Both the position numbers and the translations under genes were made by a program. A model generated the notes under the pieces. It saw only the letters and a list, made by a program, of their open reading frames with translations, did no database searches and was not told the DNA's origin. Shown one piece after another: positions 54,152 to 63,421 of a DNA stretch of 64,000 bases. The stretch's first letter is position 1. Each line of letters opens with the position of its first letter. The stretch is from positions 4,295,501 to 4,359,500 of the forward strand of contig NZ_CP075175.1 of NCBI RefSeq assembly GCF_021223605.1, given 5' to 3'. The stretch is from Paenibacillus sp. 481. GTDB taxonomy: Bacteria > Bacillota > Bacilli > Paenibacillales > Paenibacillaceae.

Positions 54152-54466
54152 ATGTCCCAAGCGAATATTCCTAATATTACACCTACGATTTCGATTACAA
54201 TTGGTGACTCTGTTAACCTGCTATTGGCGTCAATTGCACTGGAAGAACTTGCTCTCGCTCACATTATCAATGCTGAAGCGGAGAAGATTCAATATGTTCT
54301 GGGTACATTGCCTGGAAGTGCAGGGCTCTCTCCACCAGCTACACTCTCCAACTTGATTGCTATCGACCATAGTGTGCAAAGAACCCTCCAAGAAGTGATT
54401 AAGAAAGAGATCTTACTGCAAATTAAGCTCGACAACATTGTGAATAGCTTGCCAATCACGCCTTAA
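54152..54466 (+). CDS. Stand-alone N-terminal module of the collagen-like family, 104 residues
   Basis: ATG at 54152 after a GAGGTGATCTGAGG stretch. [11 protein letters not shown], then [21 protein letters not shown] and a second helix with VIKKEILLQIKLDNIV: almost the same as the first 100 residues of the protein at 52913. It stops at PITP, where the paralogs enter their collagen stalk. I see no downstream collagen sequence in any frame, so this is a short protein rather than a recent frameshift. It lies directly downstream of the 52913 gene. Confidence 0.85.
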   Translation: MSQANIPNITPTISITIGDSVNLLLASIALEELALAHIINAEAEKIQYVLGTLPGSAGLSPPATLSNLIAIDHSVQRTLQEVIKKEILLQIKLDNIVNSLPITP

Positions 54467-54670
54467 GCATTCACTTGTTGTCACAAGCTTGTACTTGTAA
54501 CGATAATCTATTACTTACGTACGAACGACATGAGAATAACCCAAGACATAGGCTGAAGCAGTTATGGCACGTTCCTCATCTCGCTCGCTTAGCTCACAAT
54601 TCCTATCATGAACATCAATCATTTTTTGTACAGCATTTACAAAAAAATGATTTCCTATTTTCTTTAAAGT

Positions 54671-54695
54671 AGGTTGCCGAAGTGTCAGGCAACCT
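54671..54695 (+). terminator. Hairpin between the short module gene and the glycosyltransferases
   Basis: AGGTTGCC (54671-54678) / GGCAACCT (54688-54695) followed by CTTTGCTCTT. This is a plausible terminator in the 318-bp (54467-54784) gap, which otherwise holds no supported gene. Confidence 0.55.
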
Positions 54696-54802
54696 CTTTG
54701 CTCTTCTGTTGAAGCCAGACATAAAGCGCTCATATATTACACAATGACTCGTGGGCTTTAAGTAGAGTAAACATTGTATATGGTGTGGGGGTGGTGAAGG
54801 AC

Positions 54803-55918
54803 ATGGTGAACATTTCGTTGTGCATGATTGTCAAAAATGAAGAAGGCTGTCTGCATCGCTGTCTGAGCAGTGTGAAAGATTTAGTAGATGAAATTATTAT
54901 CGTAGATACCGGATCTACGGATCAAACAGTTGAAATATGCCATTTGCATGGTGCCAACGTGTTGCATTATGCATGGAATGATCATTTTGCCGAGGCTCGA
55001 AATTATGGTCTCCGGCAAGCAACAGGAGATTGGATATTATGGATGGATGCCGATGAAGTATTGGGGAGTTGTGACACTGCGCAACTCAAGCAAACACTAG
55101 CGTTGCAATCAGAGTCGATCGGTTGGATACATCTCATTAACTTTATTGGCGATACGCCCAATGAGAACGATGCTTTTCATATTGCTCATTCTCGTCTTTT
55201 CCGTAACCACATCGGATTTAAATTCAATAATTCCATCCATGAGATGCTAAATCTCGAAGAAGTACTCCCTGACTACACGCCTGCTCAACAACTTCAGCTG
55301 CCGGTAAAAATATATCATTATGGATATATGAATGAATACTTAGCAAATAAAAAGAAATCAGAGCGGAATATTCAGCTCCTGAAAAAAGAGTTAAGTAAAG
55401 AAAATCATCATCCATGGATCAAATATCATATGGCTACAGAATATTATCGAATGAAAGATTACGTTCGAGCTTTCGAATATTTAAATCTGGCTATCGTTCA
55501 TTTTTTGCAAGAAGAGAAAACCCCTCCTTCCTTACTGTATAAACTGAAGTATTCAATCTTGATTACATTAGGGAGTGTCGATGGAGCATGGCAAGGTATT
55601 GATCGTGCCATACAGATGTATCCGGACTATGTGGACTTGCAATTTTATAAAGGTGTTATTTATTTTTTGAAGGAGTGGTACGGGCAGGCTATTTCTGTCT
55701 TTGAGCAATGTGTCGAGATGGGTGAAGACAATATCAAGTATTTGACGTTAAAGGGAGCGGGTAGCTTTCATGCTTGGTTTTACATCGGCTTATGCCACGA
55801 GAATCTCGGAAATGCCGACGAGGCTATTCAAGCTTACGAACATGCTCTACGACTATTTCCGGATTACATACCAGCTCTAGATAAGCTTAACCACATCATG
55901 GGATCAGCTAGCGTATAG
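54803..55918 (+). CDS. Family 2 glycosyltransferase with TPR-like C-terminal region
   Basis: I prefer ATG 54803, which starts the conserved MVNISLCMIVKNEEG; GTG codons at 54785-54794 are possible. 371 residues. The GT2 catalytic part has DTGSTD at 35-40, AEARNYG near 63 and the nucleotide-sugar DxD motif as MDADE at 81-85. Residues about 215-365 form helical TPR-type repeats (YHMATEYYRMKDYVRAF, GAWQGIDRAIQMYPDY, AFxxALRLFPDY). No membrane segment, so it is cytosolic, of the SunS/TPR-GT2 kind that glycosylates proteins or peptides. It lies just after collagen-like genes, so I infer the Thr-rich stalks as targets. The sugar is unknown. Confidence 0.9.
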   Translation: MVNISLCMIVKNEEGCLHRCLSSVKDLVDEIIIVDTGSTDQTVEICHLHGANVLHYAWNDHFAEARNYGLRQATGDWILWMDADEVLGSCDTAQLKQTLALQSESIGWIHLINFIGDTPNENDAFHIAHSRLFRNHIGFKFNNSIHEMLNLEEVLPDYTPAQQLQLPVKIYHYGYMNEYLANKKKSERNIQLLKKELSKENHHPWIKYHMATEYYRMKDYVRAFEYLNLAIVHFLQEEKTPPSLLYKLKYSILITLGSVDGAWQGIDRAIQMYPDYVDLQFYKGVIYFLKEWYGQAISVFEQCVEMGEDNIKYLTLKGAGSFHAWFYIGLCHENLGNADEAIQAYEHALRLFPDYIPALDKLNHIMGSASV

Positions 55919-56122
55919 AACACACTTCCTACTTGTGTGGATATAATCCTAACAACGTATCTGCCACGTATGAGCCTATTATTTTTCACATATAATTTAT
56001 CTTGCGCTATATCGTTACCTCGTTCAAATAACAAATGATGAGTAGTAAGACGAAGGGTTATAAGGCTGTTAAGATTGGCGTCTTTATACTTGGATACATG
56101 AAGGAAAGGAACGGGGATAGTT

Positions 56123-56797
56123 ATGGGGCTGCAACGAATATTGTTCGTGATGTGTGTCAGCAACGAAACTTTATTCCAACAGGCCAAGAGACAAATTGCT
56201 CATTTAACGGTTCCAGAAGGATTTACAGTTGAGTTATATGAGATTAGAAATGCAGCAGGTATGGCAAGCGGCTACAATAATGCGCTCCATATCGAAGCTG
56301 CATACAAAATATATATTCATCAAGATACGTTTCTTGTGCATCGAGGTATGCTACTTGAAATGGTCCAGCTCTTTCAACGGCACGCCGATCTTGGCATGAT
56401 TGGACTCGCTGGATGTGCAACGTTGCCGACGAATGGAATATGGTGGGAGGGAAGCCCGCTTGTTGGCCAAGTGATCGAGCATCGGCGGGAGACATACCAG
56501 CTATTACGTTTCGATTATGGGTGGCATGAATCGTCGGATTATGTGCAAGTTCAGGCGATCGATGGCTTATTCATGGCGACTCGTGTAAACATACCGTGGC
56601 GAGAAGATTTGTTCGATGGATTTCACTTTTATGATTCTTCTCATTCTATAGAAATGCAACGCAATGGATACGTAGTAGGTGTTCCAGTGCTGCAAAGCCC
56701 ATGGTGTATTCATTATAATGGCGATGAATTTGATCGCGTATCGTATGAGCGCTACCGAACTATTTTTGTTCACGAGTATATGACGATTCATTCCTGA
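56123..56797 (+). CDS. Glycosyltransferase, StrF-like domain
   Basis: 224 residues, ATG at 56123 with GGGGAT upstream. It begins ILFVMCVSNETLF and contains AGMASGYNNAL, YKIYIHQDTFL (the DxD-like metal site as HQDTF) and AIDGLFMATR, the pattern of the streptomycin StrF-type GT2-like domain. The ending SPWCIHYNGDEF adds a His/Asp-rich segment typical of these proteins. It lies in the same direction between two TPR glycosyltransferases, 204 bp after the first. The sugar and acceptor are unknown. The upstream gap 55919-56122 has no gene. Confidence 0.82.
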   Translation: MGLQRILFVMCVSNETLFQQAKRQIAHLTVPEGFTVELYEIRNAAGMASGYNNALHIEAAYKIYIHQDTFLVHRGMLLEMVQLFQRHADLGMIGLAGCATLPTNGIWWEGSPLVGQVIEHRRETYQLLRFDYGWHESSDYVQVQAIDGLFMATRVNIPWREDLFDGFHFYDSSHSIEMQRNGYVVGVPVLQSPWCIHYNGDEFDRVSYERYRTIFVHEYMTIHS

Positions 56798-56866
56798 ATC
56801 GATGCTTGATACAACAATCCGTTGCAACACCAAGCTAACCGGATTCTCCTGGAAAGGATGGATGTT

Positions 56867-59128
56867 ATGCATCAGACAGATCGTGAAAGCACCTTAGAAG
56901 GTCGCATATCCTTATGTATGATTGTCAAAGATGAATCTAAGCTGATTGGAAAATGCTTGGATAGTGTGCAAAATGTCGTAGATGAGATCATAGTCGTTGA
57001 CACGGGCTCAACAGATGACACGATCGCGATTTGCGAATCGCGCGGAGCTAAAGTGTTTCCGTTGGAATGGACGGACAACTTTGCTGAGGCACGCAATTAC
57101 AGCTTGCAACAAGCCACAGGGGATTGGATCTTTTGGTTGGATGCAGATGAGCATTTGGACCCGGATACGGCTCCAGCATTGCGAACTATTTTTACCGTAC
57201 AAGATAATCATGTAGCGGTTATCGAGCTTATTAATTACATTGGGGAAGAAGCAAATGGGGAACACGCATTTATTGTGCATCATCATCGGTTATTTCGCAA
57301 TCATAAGGGCTTTCAGTTCAATGGCGCGATTCATGAACAACTGAATGTGCATGATATTTTGGGCTCCGATTTCAACGTATATCGGTTGCCTGTTCGCGTA
57401 CATCATTTCGGTTATATGGACGTGATCGTTAAAGCACGCGATAAAGCGGAGCGTAATAAGCAGATGCTGTTGCGGGAAAAACAAAAAGAAGGATATAACC
57501 CTTGGGTTGACTATCATCTTGCAAGTGAGTATTACCGTTTGGGACAGTATAAGGACGCTTACGATACGGTTAATTTGGCGATGAAGTTGTTTATCGAGCA
57601 AAGCAAGTTACCCCCATCTCTATGCTACAAATTAAAATACGATACTCTTTTGGCAAGTGGCTCCTATGAGGGAGCATGGCCATCTATTGAACGGGCCATC
57701 CAGCTATATCCCGACTATGTTGATCTTCATTTTTACAGAGGAGTCATCCTGTATCATAAGAATAAGTTCGAGATGGCATTGGACACTTTTAAACATTGTC
57801 TTGAATTAGGAGAGGGAAATTTGCAACATCTCACATTGCGTGGGATGGGCAGCTTTCATGCTTGGTACCATATCGGGCTTAGTTATGAAAAATTAGACCA
57901 GCAGCAGAACGCCATACATGCTTATGAGCAAGCGCTCGCTGCCAATGCGAAGCATGAGTTGGCGCACGAAGCGCTCGCACGACTACTTCAGCTCGCAGAG
58001 CAGGATGCCTCTGCGCTAAAGATCAGCTTGTGCATGATTGTTAAGAATGAAGAAGAAAGTTTACAGCGTTGTTTAGACAGTGTGATCGATCTGGTCGACG
58101 AGATCGTGATCGTTGACACGGGATCGACGGACAATACGAAGCAAATTGCCGCTCGCAATCAAGCTTGCCTGTATGATTTTGAATGGATAGACGATTTTGG
58201 GGCTGCAAGAAACTATGCGTTTAGTAAAGCGACGCAGGAATACATCTTTTGGTTGGATGCAGATGACATTATTGACGAGAAGGGCCGTGTCGCGTTCAGG
58301 CAATTGAAGCGTGAATTGTCACGCGACGTCACCAGTGTAAGTATGCCTTATGTGTTGACGACCAACGAGGCAGGCGATCCTTTGTTTTCGCTTAGGCGCA
58401 ACCGTCTCGTGCAGCGAGCTGCTAATTTTCGCTGGATTGGCCCCGTCCATGAATATTTGGAGGTGTACGGCAACATTCAACATAGTGATATATGCGTATA
58501 TCATAAAAAAGATAAACACTACACCGATCGCAATTTACGCATATATGAAAATCGTTTGGCAGCAGGTGAAGTGTTTTCAGCGCGAGACTTGTACTATTAT
58601 GCTAACGAGCTGAAGGATCATGCTCGATACGCGGAGGCACTTGATTACTACGAGAAATTTTTGCAAACGAAACAAGGGTGGTATGAGGACTGTATCCAAG
58701 CTTGTCTAAAGATGGAGTCCTGCCATGAAAAGCTTAACCATGAGGAAGAGCGGCTGCCCGCTTTAGTCCGATCGTTTATATTTGATAAACCACATTCCGA
58801 TATATGCTGTCAAATCGGCGAGATCATGCTGAACAAGCAGCGCATGCCAGATGCCATCTATTGGTTTGAACAAGCAACCCAACTCGCGATTCCTTCCAAT
58901 CAGCTGACCATGACACAATCATCCACTTGGACATGGATTCCTCACTTGAAGCTATGTGTCGTCTACGACCAAATGGGCCAACACGAAACGGCATGCTATC
59001 ACAATGAAATGGCGCTCCGCTTTATTCCTGATCATCCAAGTATGCTGTACAATCAAACGTACTTCAAAAATCTACTGGGGGAACGATTTGAACAAGTGAC
59101 GGGTAGTGCTAGTGGAGGGCGAGAATAA
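56867..59128 (+). CDS. Dual-domain GT2-TPR glycosyltransferase, 753 residues
   Basis: ATG 56867 sits 8 bases after AAAGGA; a few more in-frame codons upstream are less likely. First half: GT2 domain with DTGSTD at 45-50 and LDADE at 91-95, then TPR-like helices to about 380. This half is clearly paralogous to the protein at 54803. Second half: another GT2 domain from about 383 (SLCMIVKNEEESLQRCLDS, DTGSTD, LDADD near 462), followed by more helical repeats to the end. Both catalytic motifs look intact, so one protein may add two sugars. Its stop overlaps the start of the next gene (TAATG), so the two are translationally coupled. Confidence 0.9.
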   Translation: MHQTDRESTLEGRISLCMIVKDESKLIGKCLDSVQNVVDEIIVVDTGSTDDTIAICESRGAKVFPLEWTDNFAEARNYSLQQATGDWIFWLDADEHLDPDTAPALRTIFTVQDNHVAVIELINYIGEEANGEHAFIVHHHRLFRNHKGFQFNGAIHEQLNVHDILGSDFNVYRLPVRVHHFGYMDVIVKARDKAERNKQMLLREKQKEGYNPWVDYHLASEYYRLGQYKDAYDTVNLAMKLFIEQSKLPPSLCYKLKYDTLLASGSYEGAWPSIERAIQLYPDYVDLHFYRGVILYHKNKFEMALDTFKHCLELGEGNLQHLTLRGMGSFHAWYHIGLSYEKLDQQQNAIHAYEQALAANAKHELAHEALARLLQLAEQDASALKISLCMIVKNEEESLQRCLDSVIDLVDEIVIVDTGSTDNTKQIAARNQACLYDFEWIDDFGAARNYAFSKATQEYIFWLDADDIIDEKGRVAFRQLKRELSRDVTSVSMPYVLTTNEAGDPLFSLRRNRLVQRAANFRWIGPVHEYLEVYGNIQHSDICVYHKKDKHYTDRNLRIYENRLAAGEVFSARDLYYYANELKDHARYAEALDYYEKFLQTKQGWYEDCIQACLKMESCHEKLNHEEERLPALVRSFIFDKPHSDICCQIGEIMLNKQRMPDAIYWFEQATQLAIPSNQLTMTQSSTWTWIPHLKLCVVYDQMGQHETACYHNEMALRFIPDHPSMLYNQTYFKNLLGERFEQVTGSASGGRE

Positions 59129-60381
59129 TGAAGACGAGTATGATTATACTGACTCATAACCAGTTTCATCACACTGTACTATGTCTGGAAAGCATCCGCA
59201 AATGGACCTCGGAACCGTATGAAATTATCGTGGTTGACAATGGGTCAACAGATGGATTAACGGTCATGTATTTAAAGCTTCAACCGGATGTCATTCTCAT
59301 CTGTAACGACCATAATGCGGGCTTTGCTGCGGGCTGTAATCAAGGGCTAGAAGTTGCGACAGGTGAACACATCTTATTTTTAAACAATGACACCGTCGTG
59401 ACTCCTAACTGGCTGACCCACCTGCTAGCTGCCTTGCATGCAAGCCCTGATATAGGAATGGTAGGTCCGCTTACGAACTATTCAAGTGGTCACCAGATCA
59501 TTCCGGTTCCTTATACAGATTTATTGGATCTGAATGCATTTGCACACGAACATGGGACTCGCAATCAAGGAAAGACGACTGAAGTTCGGCGCTTGATTGG
59601 CTTTTGTTTATTAGCTAAGCGTGCGGTACTGGAAGAAGTTGGAGGCTTCGATGAAATATATGACATCGGGAATTTTGAGGATGATGATTTATGTTTGCGC
59701 GTCGCACGTGCTGGCTATCGTCTAGTCATAGCGAATGCGAGCTTTATACATCATGTCGGACACGCAACGATGAAGGAACTCCAACAGGATACGCCCCAAA
59801 ATAATGTGCAATATTTAATGGGCATAAATCGGAACAAAGCGAAAGAAAAGTGGGGAGAGGACATTTTTGATTTAATTTATAAAGAGGACGCTAAGCTCAC
59901 TTGCTGCGTACTTGCGGATACAGAGTCGGCTTTAATTAAGGCATTAGACTCGATTAAAGATATCGCAGATGAAATCATCGTCGTTGATATTTCAGGTGCA
60001 TGCGAAGCGATATCGCAAAGCTACGCTGCTAGCTACGTGAAAGAGAAGCCAAGGAAAAGTAGGATGAAGCAGTGGGAGCGGGCAGTTCAGCAAGCAGCAG
60101 GGCCTTATATACTGCTGTTGGAAGCAGGTGAGTATGTTTCCGAGCAGGCGAGGAGAAAAATACGTGCTTTAAAGCGCTCTATTTCCCCAGATGGAGCGGT
60201 TGCTACGATGAAGTTCGAACAACGTGAAGAAGTACCTGCCACGAAGCAAGTCAGGCTGTTCCATCGATCTTTTCCGCTATCGTATTTAGATAAGCCGAAA
60301 TCGTATAAGCAAGAGGTGTTGGACACGGATATTGTGATCCACTATGAATTTGATTCCCGCAAGGAGAATGCGATCCATTAA
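59128..60381 (+). CDS. GT2 glycosyltransferase with a degenerate second GT2-like domain
   Basis: 417 residues, ATG overlapping the previous stop. The N-terminal 250 residues are a rhamnosyltransferase-like GT2: VVDNGSTDG 36-43, NAGFAAGCNQGL 63-73, LNNDT 85-89 as the DxD-type site, GGFDE and FEDDDLCLR near 190. Residues 255-350 again look like a GT2 fold (CCVLADTESALIKALDSIKDIADEIIVVD), but the usual sugar-site LDADE is replaced by LEAGE, so this part is probably inactive. It is the last gene of the glycosyltransferase run and is followed by a terminator shared with the convergent gene. Confidence 0.88.
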   Translation: MKTSMIILTHNQFHHTVLCLESIRKWTSEPYEIIVVDNGSTDGLTVMYLKLQPDVILICNDHNAGFAAGCNQGLEVATGEHILFLNNDTVVTPNWLTHLLAALHASPDIGMVGPLTNYSSGHQIIPVPYTDLLDLNAFAHEHGTRNQGKTTEVRRLIGFCLLAKRAVLEEVGGFDEIYDIGNFEDDDLCLRVARAGYRLVIANASFIHHVGHATMKELQQDTPQNNVQYLMGINRNKAKEKWGEDIFDLIYKEDAKLTCCVLADTESALIKALDSIKDIADEIIVVDISGACEAISQSYAASYVKEKPRKSRMKQWERAVQQAAGPYILLLEAGEYVSEQARRKIRALKRSISPDGAVATMKFEQREEVPATKQVRLFHRSFPLSYLDKPKSYKQEVLDTDIVIHYEFDSRKENAIH

Positions 60382-60486
60382 TGCGAATCATGCGAAATAG
60401 GGTAACCTTCTATTTAGATGTAAATTTAGATGTGATTTTATTGGAAATTCAAAGCGCCATTATATATGCAATACCGTCTGCCCAAC

Positions 60487-60524
60487 AAAAAGCGCAACTG
60501 TCTGCTTTGACAAGTTGCGCTTTT
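60487..60524 (+). terminator. Bidirectional terminator between convergent genes
   Basis: AAAAAGCGCAACT (60487-60499) pairs with AGTTGCGCTTTT (60513-60524), with A-rich and T-rich ends on either side, so it can act on both strands. It lies between the + strand glycosyltransferase (stop 60381) and the minus-strand methyltransferase (stop 60537). Confidence 0.8.
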
Positions 60525-60536
60525 GTACGTATTCGA

Positions 60537-61205
60537 TTACGTGTTCGCGTACTTCTGACGCAACTCTGCCCACTGAAGATGCAACGTATCATACTGGTCT
60601 GTAGTTCCTTTCGGGAACAAGATTCCTAAGCCAGCAGAGTGTGCAAACTCAAGGGAAGGGTATTGTGCTGTTAACTCTCCCCATAACTTCCATACACCGA
60701 ATCCGAATCCGTGTATCGAAATATCATGAAACAATACGATGCCGTTCGGAGCAACTTTAGGAAGCCATGTTTCATAATCATGCTTGACCGCTTCATATTG
60801 ATGAAATCCATCAATGTGAAGTAAATCGATGGAGCCATCCTCGAATTGCTCCAACGCTTCGTCAAACGTCGTACGCAGCAAGTGGGAAAAGTGAGGATAT
60901 AAGGTAGAGGATATGGAGGATATCGTATCATACACTTCATTATTGTATTGTCCGGTATGTCCATCGCCAACCCATGTGTCCACCGCATAGCACGAAGTAG
61001 GCAATGCTCCGTCCTTCACCGCTTGGCACATGCTAAAAAAGGACGCACCCCAATGTGTTCCTAATTCCACGAATAATCGAGGACGATAAAAGCGAATGAG
61101 ATCATAGCTGAAACGACGATGTCCTACCCAAGCAGAGTGCTGCAAAGTACGTGCATCGATATGTTCATATTCAAAGGTAGGGCTAAATGGATTCCAGTCC
61201 GTCAT
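60537..61205 (-). CDS. SAM-dependent methyltransferase, Methyltransf_24 type
   Basis: 222 residues, minus-strand ATG at 61205 with AAGGTGA upstream. Motifs: LFVELGTHWGASF (SAM-binding loop) near 44, AVDTWVGDG near 74, and IDLLHIDGFHQYEAV then PNGIVLFHDI, the pattern of the Methyltransf_24 group often found beside glycosyltransferases and acting on sugars. It lies convergent to the glycosyltransferase run and could O-methylate the same glycan; this is inference. Confidence 0.88.
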   Translation of the reverse strand: MTDWNPFSPTFEYEHIDARTLQHSAWVGHRRFSYDLIRFYRPRLFVELGTHWGASFFSMCQAVKDGALPTSCYAVDTWVGDGHTGQYNNEVYDTISSISSTLYPHFSHLLRTTFDEALEQFEDGSIDLLHIDGFHQYEAVKHDYETWLPKVAPNGIVLFHDISIHGFGFGVWKLWGELTAQYPSLEFAHSAGLGILFPKGTTDQYDTLHLQWAELRQKYANT

Positions 61206-61327
61206 AATTCACCTTCTTACCCTTGTTTTCGAAATGGTTCGGAATTGAACCTGACGTTCATCTTTATCATAACTATGTATATGAAGGTGTGAGGAGATCA
61301 GTACAACATATTTTGGCAAACCAACGA

Positions 61328-61996
61328 CTAAGCGTGGGAGGTGCTTATTTTTGTTAATATTTCATTTTCGATGCTATAAACCCCTTTACCTTCAGTAGCT
61401 TCCAGCCGTCCGTGTCGAAAATAAATACAAGTAGCCTCGTCTATTCCATAATTCAAATGATCGCTAAACGTGCTGACAGCGTGCCGTAAATGAGCTTCCT
61501 CGTTCCATTCTGTAAAGTGTACCGCAATCAGTACATCAGCAATTAACCCTAATCCTTTTCGATGTTGGAACACGCCTTCCACATTATCATGAGGCGAAAT
61601 CACACATCGTTCTGGGCTGATTAATGCTCCCGCTGAAAAACCCGCAATAGGAACACCACGTTCATATCGTTCTTTAATGGTGTTCGAAATGGACGTCTCA
61701 ACAATGTAATCCGCATATAAATTCGTATCCCCACCCCCAATGATAATGCCGGAACTACGGTCTAGACATGCAATGACCTGCTCTATTGGCGTAGTAGGTA
61801 GAGGTAAGAAGTAGAATTTACTTACGCCTAAATCTCTTAAGGCTTGAGTATAGCGCGGCATATATTCTTCCCACCCGCTTCTATCTACGCATAATATCGA
61901 AACGGGGCCCTCCGTTTGGGCCGCTTCTACAAACCGTCTGGCCATATGCGATGTAAATGGAGGGCCACCTCCAAACAGAAATAAATGTGTATCCAT
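61328..61996 (-). CDS. Peptidase S51-like protein (dipeptidase E / cyanophycinase family)
   Basis: 222 residues, ATG at 61996 with GAAGGTGA before it. It opens with LFLFGGGPPF, has IIIGGGDTN near 84-92 and the nucleophile elbow GFSAGA with Ser121, as in alpha-aspartyl dipeptidase and cyanophycinase. A downstream His (about 131-165) could complete the catalytic set. The substrate is likely a small peptide. No clear link to neighbours. Confidence 0.88.
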   Translation of the reverse strand: MDTHLFLFGGGPPFTSHMARRFVEAAQTEGPVSILCVDRSGWEEYMPRYTQALRDLGVSKFYFLPLPTTPIEQVIACLDRSSGIIIGGGDTNLYADYIVETSISNTIKERYERGVPIAGFSAGALISPERCVISPHDNVEGVFQHRKGLGLIADVLIAVHFTEWNEEAHLRHAVSTFSDHLNYGIDEATCIYFRHGRLEATEGKGVYSIENEILTKISTSHA

Positions 61997-62084
61997 CTGA
62001 TCACCTTCTCATTTGTATCGTTCAACTTAGTCTGTAGCTCTGCTATTCCACTCATTTGAAATCTCTCATTATCGAAGGATGTTC

Positions 62085-62609
62085 TTATAATTGTTCTAAC
62101 GGACGTAGCGTAACAAAACGGTGATTCCATATATGTTCATGGTGCTGAATAATCGCTGTTGCCTCTAGACAAGCACTATTGAGTGTACTGTGGGTGTGCT
62201 TGTATAAGATGTTATGTTGATAACCTAAACTGTAAGCAGCCCGAATGGTCGTATCTAAGCAGAACTCGGTTTGGGCCCCTGCAAAAATAAGCTGTTCGAT
62301 GCGGTTATGAGTTAAATAATCCAACAGGGGTGTGTTATAGAAGGCATCCCATTTTGTCTTTTTGATGATGGTATCGGAATCAGACATCCGTAAGTTTCGA
62401 TGAAGTTTCCAGTTGTCTTTGCCTTCAAATAGTGCACCTTGTTCATTTGGATCGGTATGTTGAATAAAGATGACGGGGATGTGTTGTTGACGCGCATGAT
62501 TAATTAATAGGTTCACATTTTCAAGCAACTGATTGTGATCATGTAGGAAATATTGGGGTTCATTAAAGAAAATTTCTTGCATATCAACGACAATTAAAGC
62601 TTGTTTCAT
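62085..62609 (-). CDS. Isochorismatase-family cysteine hydrolase
   Basis: 174 residues, ATG at 62609 with GAGGATG upstream. The family triad is visible: Asp9 in IVVDMQ, a Lys at 84-86 (KKTKWDAF) and Cys117 in GAQTEFCLDTT. Members are nicotinamidases, isochorismatases and related amide hydrolases; the exact substrate cannot be told. It is the first of three same-strand genes, 88 bp from the next. Confidence 0.9.
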   Translation of the reverse strand: MKQALIVVDMQEIFFNEPQYFLHDHNQLLENVNLLINHARQQHIPVIFIQHTDPNEQGALFEGKDNWKLHRNLRMSDSDTIIKKTKWDAFYNTPLLDYLTHNRIEQLIFAGAQTEFCLDTTIRAAYSLGYQHNILYKHTHSTLNSACLEATAIIQHHEHIWNHRFVTLRPLEQL

Positions 62610-62637
62610 TGTGGATCACATCCTCTGTTTCTTATTT

Positions 62638-62643
62638 ATTATA
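62638..62643 (-). promoter_or_regulatory. Candidate -10 box for the isochorismatase-like gene
   Basis: A perfect TATAAT on the minus strand about 29 bases before the start codon, with the ribosome site between. The -35 region at 17-18 bp spacing is a poor match, so the call is tentative. Confidence 0.35.
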
Positions 62644-62821
62644 ACAAAAAATAGCACCATAGCATCTGTATTGTTATCCATAAAAGACTTCGCATCATGT
62701 CATGGTTCATTCATCTCCTGTATAACTCACTAAGCCGTTGAGCTGCACAATCTATCGAAACCAATCGGCTTATAACGAGTATAAAAATGAGATAGAGGAA
62801 AACAGTTCGGTGCTCAACGAT

Positions 62822-62881
62822 ATGAAAATCATTGTAACGGGAGCGGCTTCCGGCATTGGGGAGCAGCTTGTACAAGCTTAA
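62822..62881 (+). pseudogene. Fragment of a short-chain dehydrogenase/reductase
   Basis: ATG at 62822 gives MKIIVTGAASGIGEQLVQA and then a stop. TGAASGIG is the NAD(P)-binding loop at the very start of SDR enzymes, but the remaining 230 or so residues are absent in all frames. The sequence therefore looks like a gene remnant. It is the only recognisable item in the 380-bp gap 62610-62989 apart from the -10 candidate. Confidence 0.6.
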
Positions 62882-62989
62882 ATGATCGATGCGTGTAACA
62901 GCGCATGGTGAGCGATGCGGTGGCAGGCGCTCCGATTTTTGAACGATGGTATGATGATGGCTAATCTAGAGTTGAAGGGGATGGCGTGA

Positions 62990-63421
62990 ATGTCAGCGGA
63001 ACAGCTCATTACACATTTTTTTGAAGAGGTAAAATCGGGAAAAGATCCAGACAAAGCTCATCAATACATGGCTCCGCTTGTTAAAGCTCATCAAGTGAAT
63101 GCCGAACATTCGGCCACGATTGACCGTACACCTGACAATTATGCCGAGCATATAAGAGAGTTTAAAGATATGTTTGGCGATTTCGTGGTGGAAGTCCAAG
63201 AGCTAATTGCTCAAGAGCAAAAAGTGTACGTTCGTTGGAAGCAGACGGGCAAGCACGTTGGTGTTGTTGAAGGATATGCTCCCACGGGGAAGGAACTGGT
63301 TGAAATCGCAAGCGCGGTGTATCGTGTGGAAGATATGAAGATCGTCGAATATTGGATTCAAATTGATCGCTTAGGAATGCTTAAGCAGTTGAAACAGCAT
63401 GAACTAGAAAACGATAAGTAG
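62990..63421 (+). CDS. SnoaL-like / ester cyclase-type protein
   Basis: 143 residues, ATG at 62990 following GAAGGGGATGG. It has the NTF2-like cone-fold pattern of the SnoaL/ester cyclase group: an N-terminal helix pair, ahydrophobic DMFGDFVVEVQELIAQ region, VYVRWKQTGKH, a GYAPTGKELVE turn and the ending EYWIQIDRLGMLKQL. Members are hydrolases, cyclases or have no known activity. No pathway neighbours. Confidence 0.82.
   Translation: MSAEQLITHFFEEVKSGKDPDKAHQYMAPLVKAHQVNAEHSATIDRTPDNYAEHIREFKDMFGDFVVEVQELIAQEQKVYVRWKQTGKHVGVVEGYAPTGKELVEIASAVYRVEDMKIVEYWIQIDRLGMLKQLKQHELENDK

Noticed and set aside
60381-60629. 82-codon + strand frame after the last glycosyltransferase
   Set aside because: It covers the bidirectional terminator and runs antisense into a well-supported methyltransferase gene.
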